A DNA stretch of 64,000 nt from an uncultured Bacteroidales bacterium (GTDB taxonomy: Bacteria; Bacteroidota; Bacteroidia; Bacteroidales; Bacteroidaceae): positions 62,001-126,000 of the forward strand of contig CADCBH010000001.1 of assembly GCA_902799655.1 (NCBI GenBank), in the 5' to 3' direction. Of the stretch, positions 50,488 to 59,334 are shown in pieces. The translations under genes and the position numbers were made by a program. The notes under the pieces are model-generated. The model had not been told where the DNA came from, did not search any database, and saw only the letters and a program-made list of their open reading frames with translations. The number at the start of each line of letters is the position of its first letter. The first letter of the stretch is position 1.

Positions 50488-50512
50488 CATCAACGAAAAC
50501 AAGAGATTGAAC

Positions 50513-51025
50513 ATGACAACTATCCTGACCAACCGCGAGCTGTTTCTGCTCATCATCTGCACCGTGTTCTACATCACCTTATTTATAATGGTGCTGCAGG
50601 CCAACCGCCGAAAAATACAACTACTGCAGAGCCGACTGGACAATATCCACGCCATGCAGAAAATGGCGGTCATCGAGCCTAGAAAGGATGTGAGCAGTAT
50701 CTTCTCATCACCAGTCTATCTGCGTATCAAGCAGTACCTGAACGAGGGGCGTAGCATAGCTGACGAAGACTGGACGGAACTGGCCGATGCCGTAAATGAC
50801 ACCTATACGGGATTCACTGAGAAACTCTTCAGCCTCTATCGCATGAGTGATCAAGACTACCATGTCAGCCTGCTCATCAAGATACGTCTGCAACCCAAGG
50901 ACATCGCTACGCTGACCGCTCACTCCAAAGAGAGCATCGCCTCAACCCGCAGCCGCCTCTATCAGAAGGTATTCGGCAAGAAAGGCTCGACGAAAGACTG
51001 GGACGACTTTCTCCTCTCTATCTGA
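50513..51025 (+). CDS. Membrane-anchored HTH protein
   Basis: 170 residues: one N-terminal transmembrane helix (about residues 10-29), a coiled segment (RRKIQLLQSRLDNIHAM), then a cytoplasmic domain ending in LQPKDIATLTAHSKESIASTRSRLYQKVFGKKG (about 125-157), which has the LuxR-like helix-turn-helix pattern found at the C-terminus of Bacteroidota TPR regulators. It looks like the last part of such a regulator without the TPR half. DNA binding is likely; targets unknown. The ATG at 50513 is preferred over the TTG at 50507. Confidence 0.7.
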   Translation: MTTILTNRELFLLIICTVFYITLFIMVLQANRRKIQLLQSRLDNIHAMQKMAVIEPRKDVSSIFSSPVYLRIKQYLNEGRSIADEDWTELADAVNDTYTGFTEKLFSLYRMSDQDYHVSLLIKIRLQPKDIATLTAHSKESIASTRSRLYQKVFGKKGSTKDWDDFLLSI

Positions 51026-51069
51026 TTGAAACATCGAAATAAAGAAATAACGACTTAAATTGAACGATT

Positions 51070-51519
51070 ATGATTGATTACTTATTACAAAACATGTGGC
51101 AGGTTTGGGCAGTTATCGCCATCGTCTGCCTGATTCTGGAACTTACGTCGGGTGATTTCTTTATCATCTGCTTCTCCATCGGTGCTGTCTTTGCAATCAT
51201 CTCGGCAGTACTTGGTCTGAACATCTACTGGCAGATTATCATCTTTGCCGTCTTCTCGCTACTCAGTGTCATATTCGTCAGACCTGTCGCCCTGCGCTAT
51301 CTGCACAAGAACGAGCCAAATAAACCATCTAATGCCGATGCACTTTTAGGCCGTACGGGCAAGGTCACCGAAACCATCAAGGCCAAAGGCAGCGGCTATG
51401 TTCAGATTGACGGTGACATGTGGAAAGCTGTCAGCCAGTCTGACTGCGACATCCCCGTAGGCGAAACCGTACGCGTCATTGGCCGAGAGAGCACCATCAT
51501 CACCGTGGAAATGCTCTGA
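51070..51519 (+). CDS. NfeD-like membrane protein
   Basis: 149 residues. Two to three transmembrane helices (about 8-75, VWAVIAIVCLILEL...) precede a C-terminal OB-fold (about 92-148, LLGRTGKVTETIKAKGSGYVQIDGDMW). This is the short NfeD form without the N-terminal serine protease. NfeD proteins are nearly always paired with a stomatin-like protein, here encoded 80 bases downstream. The pair is thought to organise membrane microdomains. Confidence 0.92.
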   Translation: MIDYLLQNMWQVWAVIAIVCLILELTSGDFFIICFSIGAVFAIISAVLGLNIYWQIIIFAVFSLLSVIFVRPVALRYLHKNEPNKPSNADALLGRTGKVTETIKAKGSGYVQIDGDMWKAVSQSDCDIPVGETVRVIGRESTIITVEML

Positions 51520-51520
51520 G

Positions 51521-51578
51521 CTTCGAACCCTCGAAGCCTCGAAACATCGAAATATCGAAATATCGAAACATCGAAATC
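51521..51578. repeat. TCGAAAYA tandem repeat, longest copy
   Basis: Seven units (ttcgaacc, ctcgaagc, ctcgaaac, atcgaaat, atcgaaat, atcgaaac, atcgaaat) at a spacing of 8-9 bases in the gap between the NfeD and stomatin genes. A single short copy lies at 51027-51036 before the NfeD gene. Confidence 0.75.
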
Positions 51579-51599
51579 AACAATTAATATCAAAACATT

Positions 51600-52553
51600 A
51601 TGGACATTATGACTTATGTATTGATTGCCATTATCATCTTAGTGGTAATCATCGCCAAGAAGGCACTTGTGATTATCCCTCAGTCGGAAACCAAGATTAT
51701 TGAGCGTTTGGGTCGCTACTACGCCACACTGAACCCAGGTATCAACATCATCATTCCATTCATTGACCGTGCCAAGGAGATTGTGGTGCTTACCCGTGGA
51801 CGCTATGCTTACTCTAACGACATTGATCTCCGTGAACAGGTGTATGACTTCCCCTCACAGAATGTGATTACCAAGGATAACATCCAGATGGAGATCAATG
51901 CCCTGCTCTACTTCCAGATTGTCGATCCCTTCAAGGCCGTTTACGAGATTTCAAACCTGCCCAACGCTATCGAGAAACTGACACAGACCACTCTGCGTAA
52001 CATCATCGGTGAACTGGAACTGGACGAAACACTGACCTCGCGCGACACCATCAACACCAAGCTACGTGCCGTACTGGACGACGCTACCGATAAGTGGGGT
52101 GTTAAGGTGAACCGTGTAGAGCTGCAGGACATCATCCCACCCGCAACAGTATTGAACGCGATGGAGAAGCAGATGCAGGCCGAGCGTAACAAGCGTGCAC
52201 AGATTCTGACCTCAGAGGGTGAAAAGGCTGCAGAGATTCTGGCATCAGAGGGTGAGAAAACCGCTATCATCAACCGTGCCGACGCCCAGAAGCAACAGGC
52301 TATCCTGCATGCTGAAGGTGAAGCTCAGGCTCGTATCCGTAAGGCAGAAGCAGAGGCCAAGGCCATTGAACTCATCACTGAGGCTGTAGGCAAGAGCACT
52401 AATCCAGCCAACTATCTCCTCGCTCAGAAGTACATCCAGATGATGCAAGAGCTCGCTCAGGGTGATAAGACCAAGACTGTATACCTGCCCTACGAGGCTA
52501 CCAATCTGCTCGGCAGCATCGGAGGTATCAAGGATCTGTTCAAAGCGGAATAA
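51600..52553 (+). CDS. SPFH/Band 7 stomatin-like protein
   Basis: 317 residues. N-terminal membrane helix (about 4-20), then the SPFH domain (about 20-190): VIIPQSETKIIERLGRYYATLNPGINIIIPFID, VYDFPSQNVITKDNIQMEINALLYFQI, LRNIIGELELDETLTSRD. A long Ala/Glu/Lys coiled coil follows (about 195-265). This is the QmcA/slipin type. It should oligomerise at the inner membrane, working with the NfeD protein encoded just upstream. Converges on the SpoIIE phosphatase gene with a 24-base gap and no clear terminator. Confidence 0.95.
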   Translation: MDIMTYVLIAIIILVVIIAKKALVIIPQSETKIIERLGRYYATLNPGINIIIPFIDRAKEIVVLTRGRYAYSNDIDLREQVYDFPSQNVITKDNIQMEINALLYFQIVDPFKAVYEISNLPNAIEKLTQTTLRNIIGELELDETLTSRDTINTKLRAVLDDATDKWGVKVNRVELQDIIPPATVLNAMEKQMQAERNKRAQILTSEGEKAAEILASEGEKTAIINRADAQKQQAILHAEGEAQARIRKAEAEAKAIELITEAVGKSTNPANYLLAQKYIQMMQELAQGDKTKTVYLPYEATNLLGSIGGIKDLFKAE

Positions 52554-52577
52554 ATCAAGAAATCATAACGACAAGTG

Positions 52578-54614
52578 TCAGCTAATACGCAGACACAGCA
52601 TCGTCAAATCGTCATTTGGCTCAGCATCGCCACGATGCTGGGCCACTTTTTCTGCCAGCGTCTCAATAACCTGACGGGCATTTTCATAACGGGTATCACG
52701 CAGCATGTGGAGCAGGCGTTCATCGCCAAATTGTTCCTGACTAGTATTCTCTGCCTCCGTCAGTCCGTCAGTATATAGGAACAACGGACGGTTCTTGATG
52801 GTATCCAACTCCTCTCCCTCATACTCCAATTCTGGCCACAAGCCAAGGGGAGCATTGGGAATAACATCCATGAAGTCGCCATCGTGCAAACCACCAATAA
52901 CAGGAGGATTATGGCCTGCATTACAGAAAGAGAGATGGCCATTGGTAAGGTTGACAACACCCACGAAGAACGTGACAAACATACCCTGTTCATTGTCTTC
53001 ACAAAGCACTGCATTCATTCGTGTACACATCTCGGCAGGTTTCATCTGCTGACCAGCCATCGTACGGAACAGACGCATCACCTGAGCCATGAACAACGAA
53101 GCGGGGACACCTTTACCACTGACATCACCCAAACAGAAATAGAGTGTATCGCTCTCCACCAGATAGTTATAAAGGTCACCACCCACCTCACGAGCAGGTA
53201 TCATCGAGGCATAAAGGTCCAAGCCATCACGCTTGGGAAATATGGAGGGAACCATTGACATCTGGATATCACGGGCAATGCGTAATTCAGACTCAATGCG
53301 TTCTTTAGCAGCTGTCGTCTCCTCCAATTGATCGTAAGCAGTCAACAACTTGGCATGTTCCGTAGCCAGACGACGAGCAGCACGAAGACGGAAATACATA
53401 AAAATAACAAAGAAGAGGAAGAGTAAACTGACGGCAATGACAATGGCGATGATACGCTGTTGGGAGAGGGCGGCCTGCTGTTCAGCAATCTTCAATTCCT
53501 TCTCCTGTGTTTCATACAACACGGACAGCTGGGCAGCATCAGCCTCATAGCTGATAGAGTCGACACTGTTCAACGTCTCGACAATCTTCTGGGCAGTCTT
53601 CAAAGCCTTGGCACGATCGCCCATAGCCTGCTCAGCATGGAAACGCATGGCTGCTACCTGCTGCTGTTCTTTGTTGAAAGGAATACCTTGTGCCTGAGCC
53701 AAAGAGTCCCAACGGTCATAGATGGCCAAGGCATTCTTCCACTGTCCCATGTTCTCATAATAGTTCATGGGCGATATCCAGTCCTCACCACTGCGGGCAA
53801 TATCCGTCTCCTGATAGGCCTGAAAATGCTTGAGAGCCTCAGCACGTTGGTCGCTCTTGGCATATATTTCAGCCTTCGTAAGTTCCAGCTTCGACAGACA
53901 GTAGTCCTTCATAGATGGTGGGATATCAGAAGCTTGCATAACTGCCTCAAAGGCTTCGTCCATACGTGGAAGCCACTCAATGGCACGAGGGACATCGCAG
54001 ATAACAAAATGCTGTATCATCTCCCCCACAGAACTGTACCACATATAGACCTCGTTGAAACTCTTGCCGGCCAGTTTCATATCCTTGAAAATCTGATACG
54101 ACTCCTCACAGTTGCGGAAGGCCTCCTCCATTCGTCCGATACGCATCTGAATCATCCCAATACGTGACAGAATCTTCGCTTCCTGCATACGAGCTTCAGG
54201 AGTATCATCCTGACGCATTTGTTTCAAGCAGTTGGTGGCTCTCTCCAATCCCTTCTTCATGTCACCATTATCCATCGCAGTAGACACAAGACTCTGACAG
54301 GTCTCATAATAAGCATGGGGGTCTTCTGTGAATAGATTGGTACCTTTCAGCGCCTTGGCACCATAATATTCGGCCATGCGATATTGTTGCAACTGGAAAT
54401 ATATCTTCGTGCGACGGGCATTAGCCACATTCTCCGAGAGACGGCCATTCTGTTCCAAACTGTCAATAGACAGCAACTGCTCTTCACCATCAGCATGACG
54501 CACGCGTTCTTCTGCCTTCTGACTCTCAGCAGACTGACGCTGAGAAACGCCACCTTTCTGACAAGCCGCAAATACGACTGCCAGAAATAGTAAAACAAAG
54601 CGAAAAAACTTCAT
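52578..54614 (-). CDS. TPR-containing SpoIIE-type Ser/Thr phosphatase
   Basis: 678 residues. Signal peptide with lipobox-like FAAC (Cys18), then a long helical region of TPR-type repeats (about 65-345), a coiled segment, one transmembrane helix (about 388-408), a coiled linker (ERIESELRIARDIQMSMVP), and a C-terminal PP2C/SpoIIE phosphatase domain with AREVGGDLYNY (Asp480), GDVSGKGVPASLFM and LFLYTDGLTEAEN. The TPRs are presumably periplasmic and the phosphatase cytoplasmic, where such enzymes act on anti-sigma-factor antagonists. It starts 1 base after the histidine kinase stop codon. Confidence 0.93.
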   Translation of the reverse strand: MKFFRFVLLFLAVVFAACQKGGVSQRQSAESQKAEERVRHADGEEQLLSIDSLEQNGRLSENVANARRTKIYFQLQQYRMAEYYGAKALKGTNLFTEDPHAYYETCQSLVSTAMDNGDMKKGLERATNCLKQMRQDDTPEARMQEAKILSRIGMIQMRIGRMEEAFRNCEESYQIFKDMKLAGKSFNEVYMWYSSVGEMIQHFVICDVPRAIEWLPRMDEAFEAVMQASDIPPSMKDYCLSKLELTKAEIYAKSDQRAEALKHFQAYQETDIARSGEDWISPMNYYENMGQWKNALAIYDRWDSLAQAQGIPFNKEQQQVAAMRFHAEQAMGDRAKALKTAQKIVETLNSVDSISYEADAAQLSVLYETQEKELKIAEQQAALSQQRIIAIVIAVSLLFLFFVIFMYFRLRAARRLATEHAKLLTAYDQLEETTAAKERIESELRIARDIQMSMVPSIFPKRDGLDLYASMIPAREVGGDLYNYLVESDTLYFCLGDVSGKGVPASLFMAQVMRLFRTMAGQQMKPAEMCTRMNAVLCEDNEQGMFVTFFVGVVNLTNGHLSFCNAGHNPPVIGGLHDGDFMDVIPNAPLGLWPELEYEGEELDTIKNRPLFLYTDGLTEAENTSQEQFGDERLLHMLRDTRYENARQVIETLAEKVAQHRGDAEPNDDLTMLCLRIS

Positions 54615-54615
54615 A

Positions 54616-55758
54616 TTACTTCTTCAAAGGAATGGTAAAGCTGAAGGTAGAACCCTCACCAAGGATAGACTCTACCATAGCGTCACCGCCATTCTTGCGG
54701 GCAAAGTCCTGACAGAGCTGCAAGCCAAGACCGGAACCTTCTTCACCGCCCGTTCCGTAGGTCGTCTCACCTTTGCGGAAGATGCTCTCTACGCGGTCGG
54801 CAGCAATACCGACACCATGGTCACGAACAGAGATACGCGCAAAGTCGCCTTCCTTCTTATAGAACACATCGATAGACTTGCCTTCCGGTGTAAACTTGAT
54901 AGCGTTAGAGAGGAAGTTACGAATGACAGTCTTGATCATATCGTTGTCACCATGAACAGTCAGTTTCTCCTCAGCAGGCAGATACTGTAGGTCTATCTTC
55001 TTCATCTCAGCAATCATCTTGAAGATATCAACAACAGCAGGAACAATGTCATCCAGATCAACATCCTGATAAACCACATTCAGACGTCCTGTCTGACTCT
55101 TCGTCCACTTCAGCAGGTTATCCAGCAGGTCGTGGGTTTCTTCCGACTCACGATTAGCCTTATCCAAAAGTCCGAAAATCTCCTCACCCACAGACTCAGG
55201 CGACACCACATTGACAGCCAGATTGAGCACCATACGGATAGAAGCCATAGGTGAACGGAGGTCGTGGGCAATAACCGAATACATTTTGTCACGGTTAGAG
55301 ATGGTACGCTTCAGCTCGATATTCTGCTGAACAATGATACGCTTGGCAGCTACCAGCTGAATCTGGTGCATCACACGCATCACCAACTCTTCCTTATTGA
55401 AAGGCTTGGTCAGGAAGTCGTTGGCACCCACCTGGAAACCTTTCACCAAGTCGGCAGGACTATTCAACGCTGTCAGGAAGATGATAGGAATCTCCATTGT
55501 CTCAGGATCCTTCTTCAGAATAACAGCAGTATCAAAGCCACTGATATCAGGCATCATGACATCAAGGAGTATCAAGTCGGGCTTCTCTTTTTTTGCCTGC
55601 TCGATACACTGATTTCCATTTGAAGCCGTACATACCTGGAACTTCTCGTTGGTCAACAAGATCTTGAGCAACAGCACGTTGCTGACCACGTCATCAACGA
55701 TTAAGATTTTATAGTCACTCCGATTGATATGGGATTCGAAGGTTTCGTTAAGCTCCAT
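54616..55758 (-). CDS. Response regulator-histidine kinase fusion
   Basis: 380 residues, soluble. An N-terminal receiver domain (about 17-135) has the acidic pair VDD (Asp22, Asp23), phospho-acceptor Asp66 in LLDVMMP, Thr in FLTAL and Lys in LTKPF. A HisKA domain follows with His165 in IAHDLRSPMASIR, then an HATPase domain with N-box NFLSNAIKF (Asn285), DHGVGI and GSGLGLQL. The receiver comes before the kinase, so input is probably phosphotransfer from another kinase. It is 1 base upstream of the SpoIIE phosphatase gene, forming one signalling module. -7 box at 55800-55807. Confidence 0.95.
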   Translation of the reverse strand: MELNETFESHINRSDYKILIVDDVVSNVLLLKILLTNEKFQVCTASNGNQCIEQAKKEKPDLILLDVMMPDISGFDTAVILKKDPETMEIPIIFLTALNSPADLVKGFQVGANDFLTKPFNKEELVMRVMHQIQLVAAKRIIVQQNIELKRTISNRDKMYSVIAHDLRSPMASIRMVLNLAVNVVSPESVGEEIFGLLDKANRESEETHDLLDNLLKWTKSQTGRLNVVYQDVDLDDIVPAVVDIFKMIAEMKKIDLQYLPAEEKLTVHGDNDMIKTVIRNFLSNAIKFTPEGKSIDVFYKKEGDFARISVRDHGVGIAADRVESIFRKGETTYGTGGEEGSGLGLQLCQDFARKNGGDAMVESILGEGSTFSFTIPLKK

Positions 55759-55799
55759 TCTGCTAATAGCGTTTAGGGTTTTATAAGTATTTCAAAGTG

Positions 55800-55807
55800 C
55801 AAAAATA
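55800..55807 (-). promoter_or_regulatory. -7 box for the kinase-phosphatase operon
   Basis: TATTTTTG on the minus strand, directly adjoining the hairpin at 55808-55838, so the T-run of the glmS terminator is part of this -7 box. Confidence 0.5.
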
Positions 55808-55838
55808 GCAAATATTTGGCATTTCACCAAATATTTGC
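55801..55838 (-). terminator. Terminator after glmS
   Basis: Perfect 12-base arms (GCAAATATTTGG, 55808-55819 and 55827-55838) with a 7-base loop, followed on the minus strand by a run of T. Confidence 0.75.
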
Positions 55839-55846
55839 CTCTTTTT

Positions 55847-57691
55847 TTACTCTACAGTCACTGACTTAGCCAGGTTACGGGGCTGATCGACGTTCTTTCC
55901 TTTGCATACTGCAACGTGATAAGCCAGCAGTTGTAAGGGGATGGTAGCCACCAGCGGTTCAAGGCATTCGAGCACGTCGGGCAGCTCAATTACCTCGTCG
56001 GCAATCTTGGCAATGGTATCGTCACCCTTGCTGACCAATGCGATGACCTTTCCCTGACGGGCCTTGATTTCCTGGATGTTAGAGAGCACTTTCTCGTACA
56101 TGGCATTATGAGTGGCAATGACTACCACAGGCATATCCGAATCAATCAGTGCGATGGGACCGTGTTTCATCTCAGCAGCAGGATAGCCCTCGGCATGGAT
56201 ATAGGAAATCTCCTTCAGCTTCAACGCGCCTTCCAAGGCGACAGGATAACTATAGCCACGTCCCAGATACAGGAAGTTGTGGGCATAAGTGAAGGTACGT
56301 GCCAGGTCTGCCACCTTCGTGTTGGTTCGCAACACTTCTTTGATGACCTCAGGAATCATGCTGAGCCCCTTCACAATGCGCAAATACTCCTGGCGGTCAA
56401 TGGTACCCTTAGCCTCAGCCAGAGCTAGTGCAAACATAGAGAGCACCGTCACCTGTCCTGTAAAGGCCTTCGTAGAGGCTACTCCAATCTCGGGTCCTAC
56501 ATGGATATATGTACCGGTATCAGTAGCACGGGGAATGCTTGAACCAATGGCATTACAGATGCCATAGATGAAAGCGCCTTTTTCCTTGGCAAGCTGTACA
56601 GCAGCTAATGTATCAGCCGTCTCACCACTCTGAGAGATGGCAATGACGACATCTTCTTTGGTCACCACAGGATTTCTGTATCGGAACTCGGAGGCATATT
56701 CTACCTCACATGGGATGCGACAGAAGGTCTCGATGAGCTGTTTGCCGATGAGTCCGGCATGCCAGCTGGTACCACAAGCCACTATCACAATGCGCTTGGC
56801 CTGAAGAAGCTGACGGCGATAGTCGATCAGTGCCGAGAGAGTCACATGGTCGCCCTCAACATTGATACGTCCGCGCATGCAGTTAGTCAGACATTCAGGC
56901 TGTTCGAAGATTTCCTTCAGCATGAAGTGGGGATAACCACCCTTCTCTATCTGTCCAAGGTCGATATCAACGGTCTTGACGGCCAGCTCCTGTTCTTCGC
57001 CAAGAATACTCATCACCTTCAGTTCCTCACCGAGTCGGATGAGTGCGATATTGCCGTCCTCCAGATAGACAACCTTATCGGTGTACTCGATGATGGGACT
57101 GGCATCGGAACCTAGGAAAAACTCACCATCACCGATACCTACCACCAGCGGGCTCTGCTTGCGGGCAGCGACTATCTGGCTGGGGTCACGCTTGTCGACA
57201 ATGGCAATGGCATAGGCACCAATAACTTGATAAAGAGCTACCTGCACAGCTTCCAACAGTGTCAGTTGCTTCTTAATCATGATATACTCCACTAACTGCA
57301 CCAGCACCTCAGTGTCGGTATCGCTCTGGAAGGTCACGCCCTTGTCTATGAGTTTCTGCTTGATGTCGGCATAGTTCTCGATGATGCCGTTATGAATGAT
57401 AGCCAGATTATGCGACTGAGAATAGTGGGGATGGGCATTGCGCGAGGATGGTTCACCATGGGTAGCCCAACGGGTATGGGCAATACCCACACAACCGCTG
57501 ACATCCTTGTCATTACAATACTCCGTCAGGTTATCAACCTTTCCTTTGGTTTTATAGACATTCAGTGCACCATCCTTGTTAATCAGTGCAACACCTGCCG
57601 AGTCGTAACCGCGGTATTCGAGTCTTCTCAAGCCTTTAATCAGTATCGGATAAGCTTCTTTATTACCAATATAGCCTACTATTCCACACAT
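55847..57691 (-). CDS. glmS: Glutamine-fructose-6-phosphate aminotransferase
   Basis: 614 residues, full length. It makes glucosamine-6-phosphate from fructose-6-phosphate and glutamine, the first step to UDP-GlcNAc for peptidoglycan and lipid A. The N-terminal Ntn glutaminase starts MCGIVGYIG (Cys2 nucleophile after Met removal), with HTRWATHGEPS and HNGIIENY. Two SIS domains follow (CGTSWHAG, ISQSGETADT, STKAFTGQV) and the family's C-terminus CKGKNVDQPRNLAKSVTVE. Its TACTTTTG box (57724-57731) directly follows the uxaC terminator. No glmS ribozyme is seen in the short leader. Confidence 0.98.
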   Translation of the reverse strand: MCGIVGYIGNKEAYPILIKGLRRLEYRGYDSAGVALINKDGALNVYKTKGKVDNLTEYCNDKDVSGCVGIAHTRWATHGEPSSRNAHPHYSQSHNLAIIHNGIIENYADIKQKLIDKGVTFQSDTDTEVLVQLVEYIMIKKQLTLLEAVQVALYQVIGAYAIAIVDKRDPSQIVAARKQSPLVVGIGDGEFFLGSDASPIIEYTDKVVYLEDGNIALIRLGEELKVMSILGEEQELAVKTVDIDLGQIEKGGYPHFMLKEIFEQPECLTNCMRGRINVEGDHVTLSALIDYRRQLLQAKRIVIVACGTSWHAGLIGKQLIETFCRIPCEVEYASEFRYRNPVVTKEDVVIAISQSGETADTLAAVQLAKEKGAFIYGICNAIGSSIPRATDTGTYIHVGPEIGVASTKAFTGQVTVLSMFALALAEAKGTIDRQEYLRIVKGLSMIPEVIKEVLRTNTKVADLARTFTYAHNFLYLGRGYSYPVALEGALKLKEISYIHAEGYPAAEMKHGPIALIDSDMPVVVIATHNAMYEKVLSNIQEIKARQGKVIALVSKGDDTIAKIADEVIELPDVLECLEPLVATIPLQLLAYHVAVCKGKNVDQPRNLAKSVTVE

Positions 57692-57723
57692 ACTTTTATC
57701 TGTCTTCGTTCGTTTTTTCGGTG

Positions 57724-57731
57724 CAAAAGTA
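57724..57731 (-). promoter_or_regulatory. -7 box for glmS
   Basis: TACTTTTG on the minus strand, 32 bases before the glmS ATG. Confidence 0.6.
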
Positions 57732-57732
57732 C

Positions 57733-57764
57733 AAAAAAAATGGCTACCCTCATGCAGGATAGCC
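57733..57764 (-). terminator. Terminator after uxaC
   Basis: 8-base stem with one G-T pair (57742-57749 and 57757-57764), 7-base loop, then eight T on the minus strand (57733-57740). Confidence 0.75.
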
Positions 57765-57772
57765 TATTTTTT

Positions 57773-59179
57773 TTAGTAGAACTTGAAATATCGTCGTGCA
57801 TTATTGTACGAAATATCCTCGACCATCTTGCCCAACAACTCACGATCATCGGGCAGCAGGCCCTTCTCTACGTCATTTCCCAGCATGTTGCAAAGGATGC
57901 GACGGAAGTATTCGTGACGGGGGTAAGAGAGGAACGAGCGCGAGTCGGTCAACATACCGACAAAACGGCTCAGCAGACCCAATACAGAGAGGGCATTCAT
58001 CTGGCGCTCCATGCCATCCTTCTGGTCATTGAACCACCAACCCGAACCAAACTGGATCTTGCCAGGCTCACCACCTTGGAAGTTACCAAGCATGGTAGCG
58101 ATGACCTCGTTAGCACAGGGATTGAGGGTATATAATATGGTACGCGTGAGCTTGTCCTCCATATTAAGCTTGTTGAGGAACTTCGACATAGCCTTTGCAG
58201 TATTGAACTCACCAATAGAGTCGAAACCAGTATCAGCACCCAACTGATTGAACATCTTGGTATTGTTGTTACGGATAGCACCATAGTGGAACTGCTGTGT
58301 CCAGTCGGCATCAGCATCCATCTCAGCCATCACAGTAAGGAAACAGTGCTTGTACTGGCGAATTTCCAGGATAGAGAGCTGCAGACCGCGCATAGCCTTC
58401 TCGAAGATGGTTTCAATCTGCGAGTCGGTGTACTCCTCGTCATAGAACTCCTCGATACCATGGTCAGAGAGTTTACAACCATTGGCTTCGAAGAACTCAT
58501 GGCGTTTCTTCAAGGCATCAACCATATCAGCAAACTTGGTGATGGCAACACCGCTCACCGTCTCCAACTGGTGTACATAGTCGGCAAACTCGGGAGCCTC
58601 GATATTCATGGCCTTGTCGGGACGCCATGCAGGAATCATCATGGGGTCATCAGCAGCCTTATGGCAGGCATACTCAATATGATTGTGAAGATCGTCAACA
58701 GGATCATCCGTGGTGCAGACGCACTCCACATTGTAGTGCTTCATCAAGCCACGCGCTGAGAACTCGGGCTTCTGTAACTTCTCGTTACACTCATCAAAAA
58801 TCTCACGGGCAGTCTTAGGCGACAGCAACTTCTCAATACCGAAGGCCGTCTTTAGTTCCAGATGAGTCCAGTGATAAAGCGGATTGCGAAGGGTGTAGGG
58901 AACGGTCTCGGCCCATTTCTCAAATTTCTCCCAGTCTGTGGTATCCTTGCCTGTGCAATATTTCTCGTCTACGCCGTTGGTACGCATTGCACGCCACTTA
59001 TAGTGGTCACCGCCCAGCCACAATTCGGTGATGCTTTTGAACTTGTGGTCGTTAGCCACCATTTCGGGGATGAGGTGACAGTGATAGTCGATAATCGGCA
59101 TCTTAGCCGCATGGTTGTGGAACAAGTCCTGAGCAACCTCGTTGTCAAGCACGAAATTCTTGTCGTTGAATTGCTTCAT
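57773..59179 (-). CDS. uxaC: Glucuronate isomerase
   Basis: 468 residues, the normal UxaC length. It interconverts D-glucuronate and D-fructuronate (and galacturonate/tagaturonate) in hexuronate breakdown. Seen: PIIDYHCHLIPEMVAND near the N-terminus (metal-binding His pair), YHWTHLELKTAFGI, CTTDDPVDDL, WRPDKA, and GGEPGKIQFGSGWWFNDQKDGM near the C-terminus. It is a single-gene transcript with a TAAATTTG box at 59230-59237 and a terminator at 57733-57764. Other uronate genes are not in the window. Confidence 0.97.
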   Translation of the reverse strand: MKQFNDKNFVLDNEVAQDLFHNHAAKMPIIDYHCHLIPEMVANDHKFKSITELWLGGDHYKWRAMRTNGVDEKYCTGKDTTDWEKFEKWAETVPYTLRNPLYHWTHLELKTAFGIEKLLSPKTAREIFDECNEKLQKPEFSARGLMKHYNVECVCTTDDPVDDLHNHIEYACHKAADDPMMIPAWRPDKAMNIEAPEFADYVHQLETVSGVAITKFADMVDALKKRHEFFEANGCKLSDHGIEEFYDEEYTDSQIETIFEKAMRGLQLSILEIRQYKHCFLTVMAEMDADADWTQQFHYGAIRNNNTKMFNQLGADTGFDSIGEFNTAKAMSKFLNKLNMEDKLTRTILYTLNPCANEVIATMLGNFQGGEPGKIQFGSGWWFNDQKDGMERQMNALSVLGLLSRFVGMLTDSRSFLSYPRHEYFRRILCNMLGNDVEKGLLPDDRELLGKMVEDISYNNARRYFKFY

Positions 59180-59229
59180 AGTCGTTGAATTGCTGTTTTA
59201 ATTGTTTTAGAGATAATCTTTTCTGTTTG

Positions 59230-59237
59230 CAAATTTA
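59230..59237 (-). promoter_or_regulatory. -7 box for uxaC
   Basis: TAAATTTG on the minus strand, 50 bases before the ATG at 59179. Confidence 0.45.
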
Positions 59238-59298
59238 GTAAAATAATTCGATACAAGCGAAAAAGACGATGCATTTTATAGAAAAAGTTACGTAAACG

Positions 59299-59330
59299 TT
59301 GGCGGGAGAAAAAAATAATTCGTATCTTTG
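59299..59330 (+). promoter_or_regulatory. Promoter for the asparaginase gene, leaving almost no leader
   Basis: TTG at 59299-59301, a 21-base spacer and TATCTTTG at 59323-59330. Only four bases (CAAC) separate the -7 box from the ATG at 59335, so the transcript should start at or next to the initiation codon. Confidence 0.65.
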
Positions 59331-59334
59331 CAAC

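Noticed and set aside
55847-57773. glmS ribozyme upstream of glmS
   Set aside because: Only about 30 bases lie between the -7 box and the ATG, too short for the ribozyme, which is known from Gram-positive bacteria.
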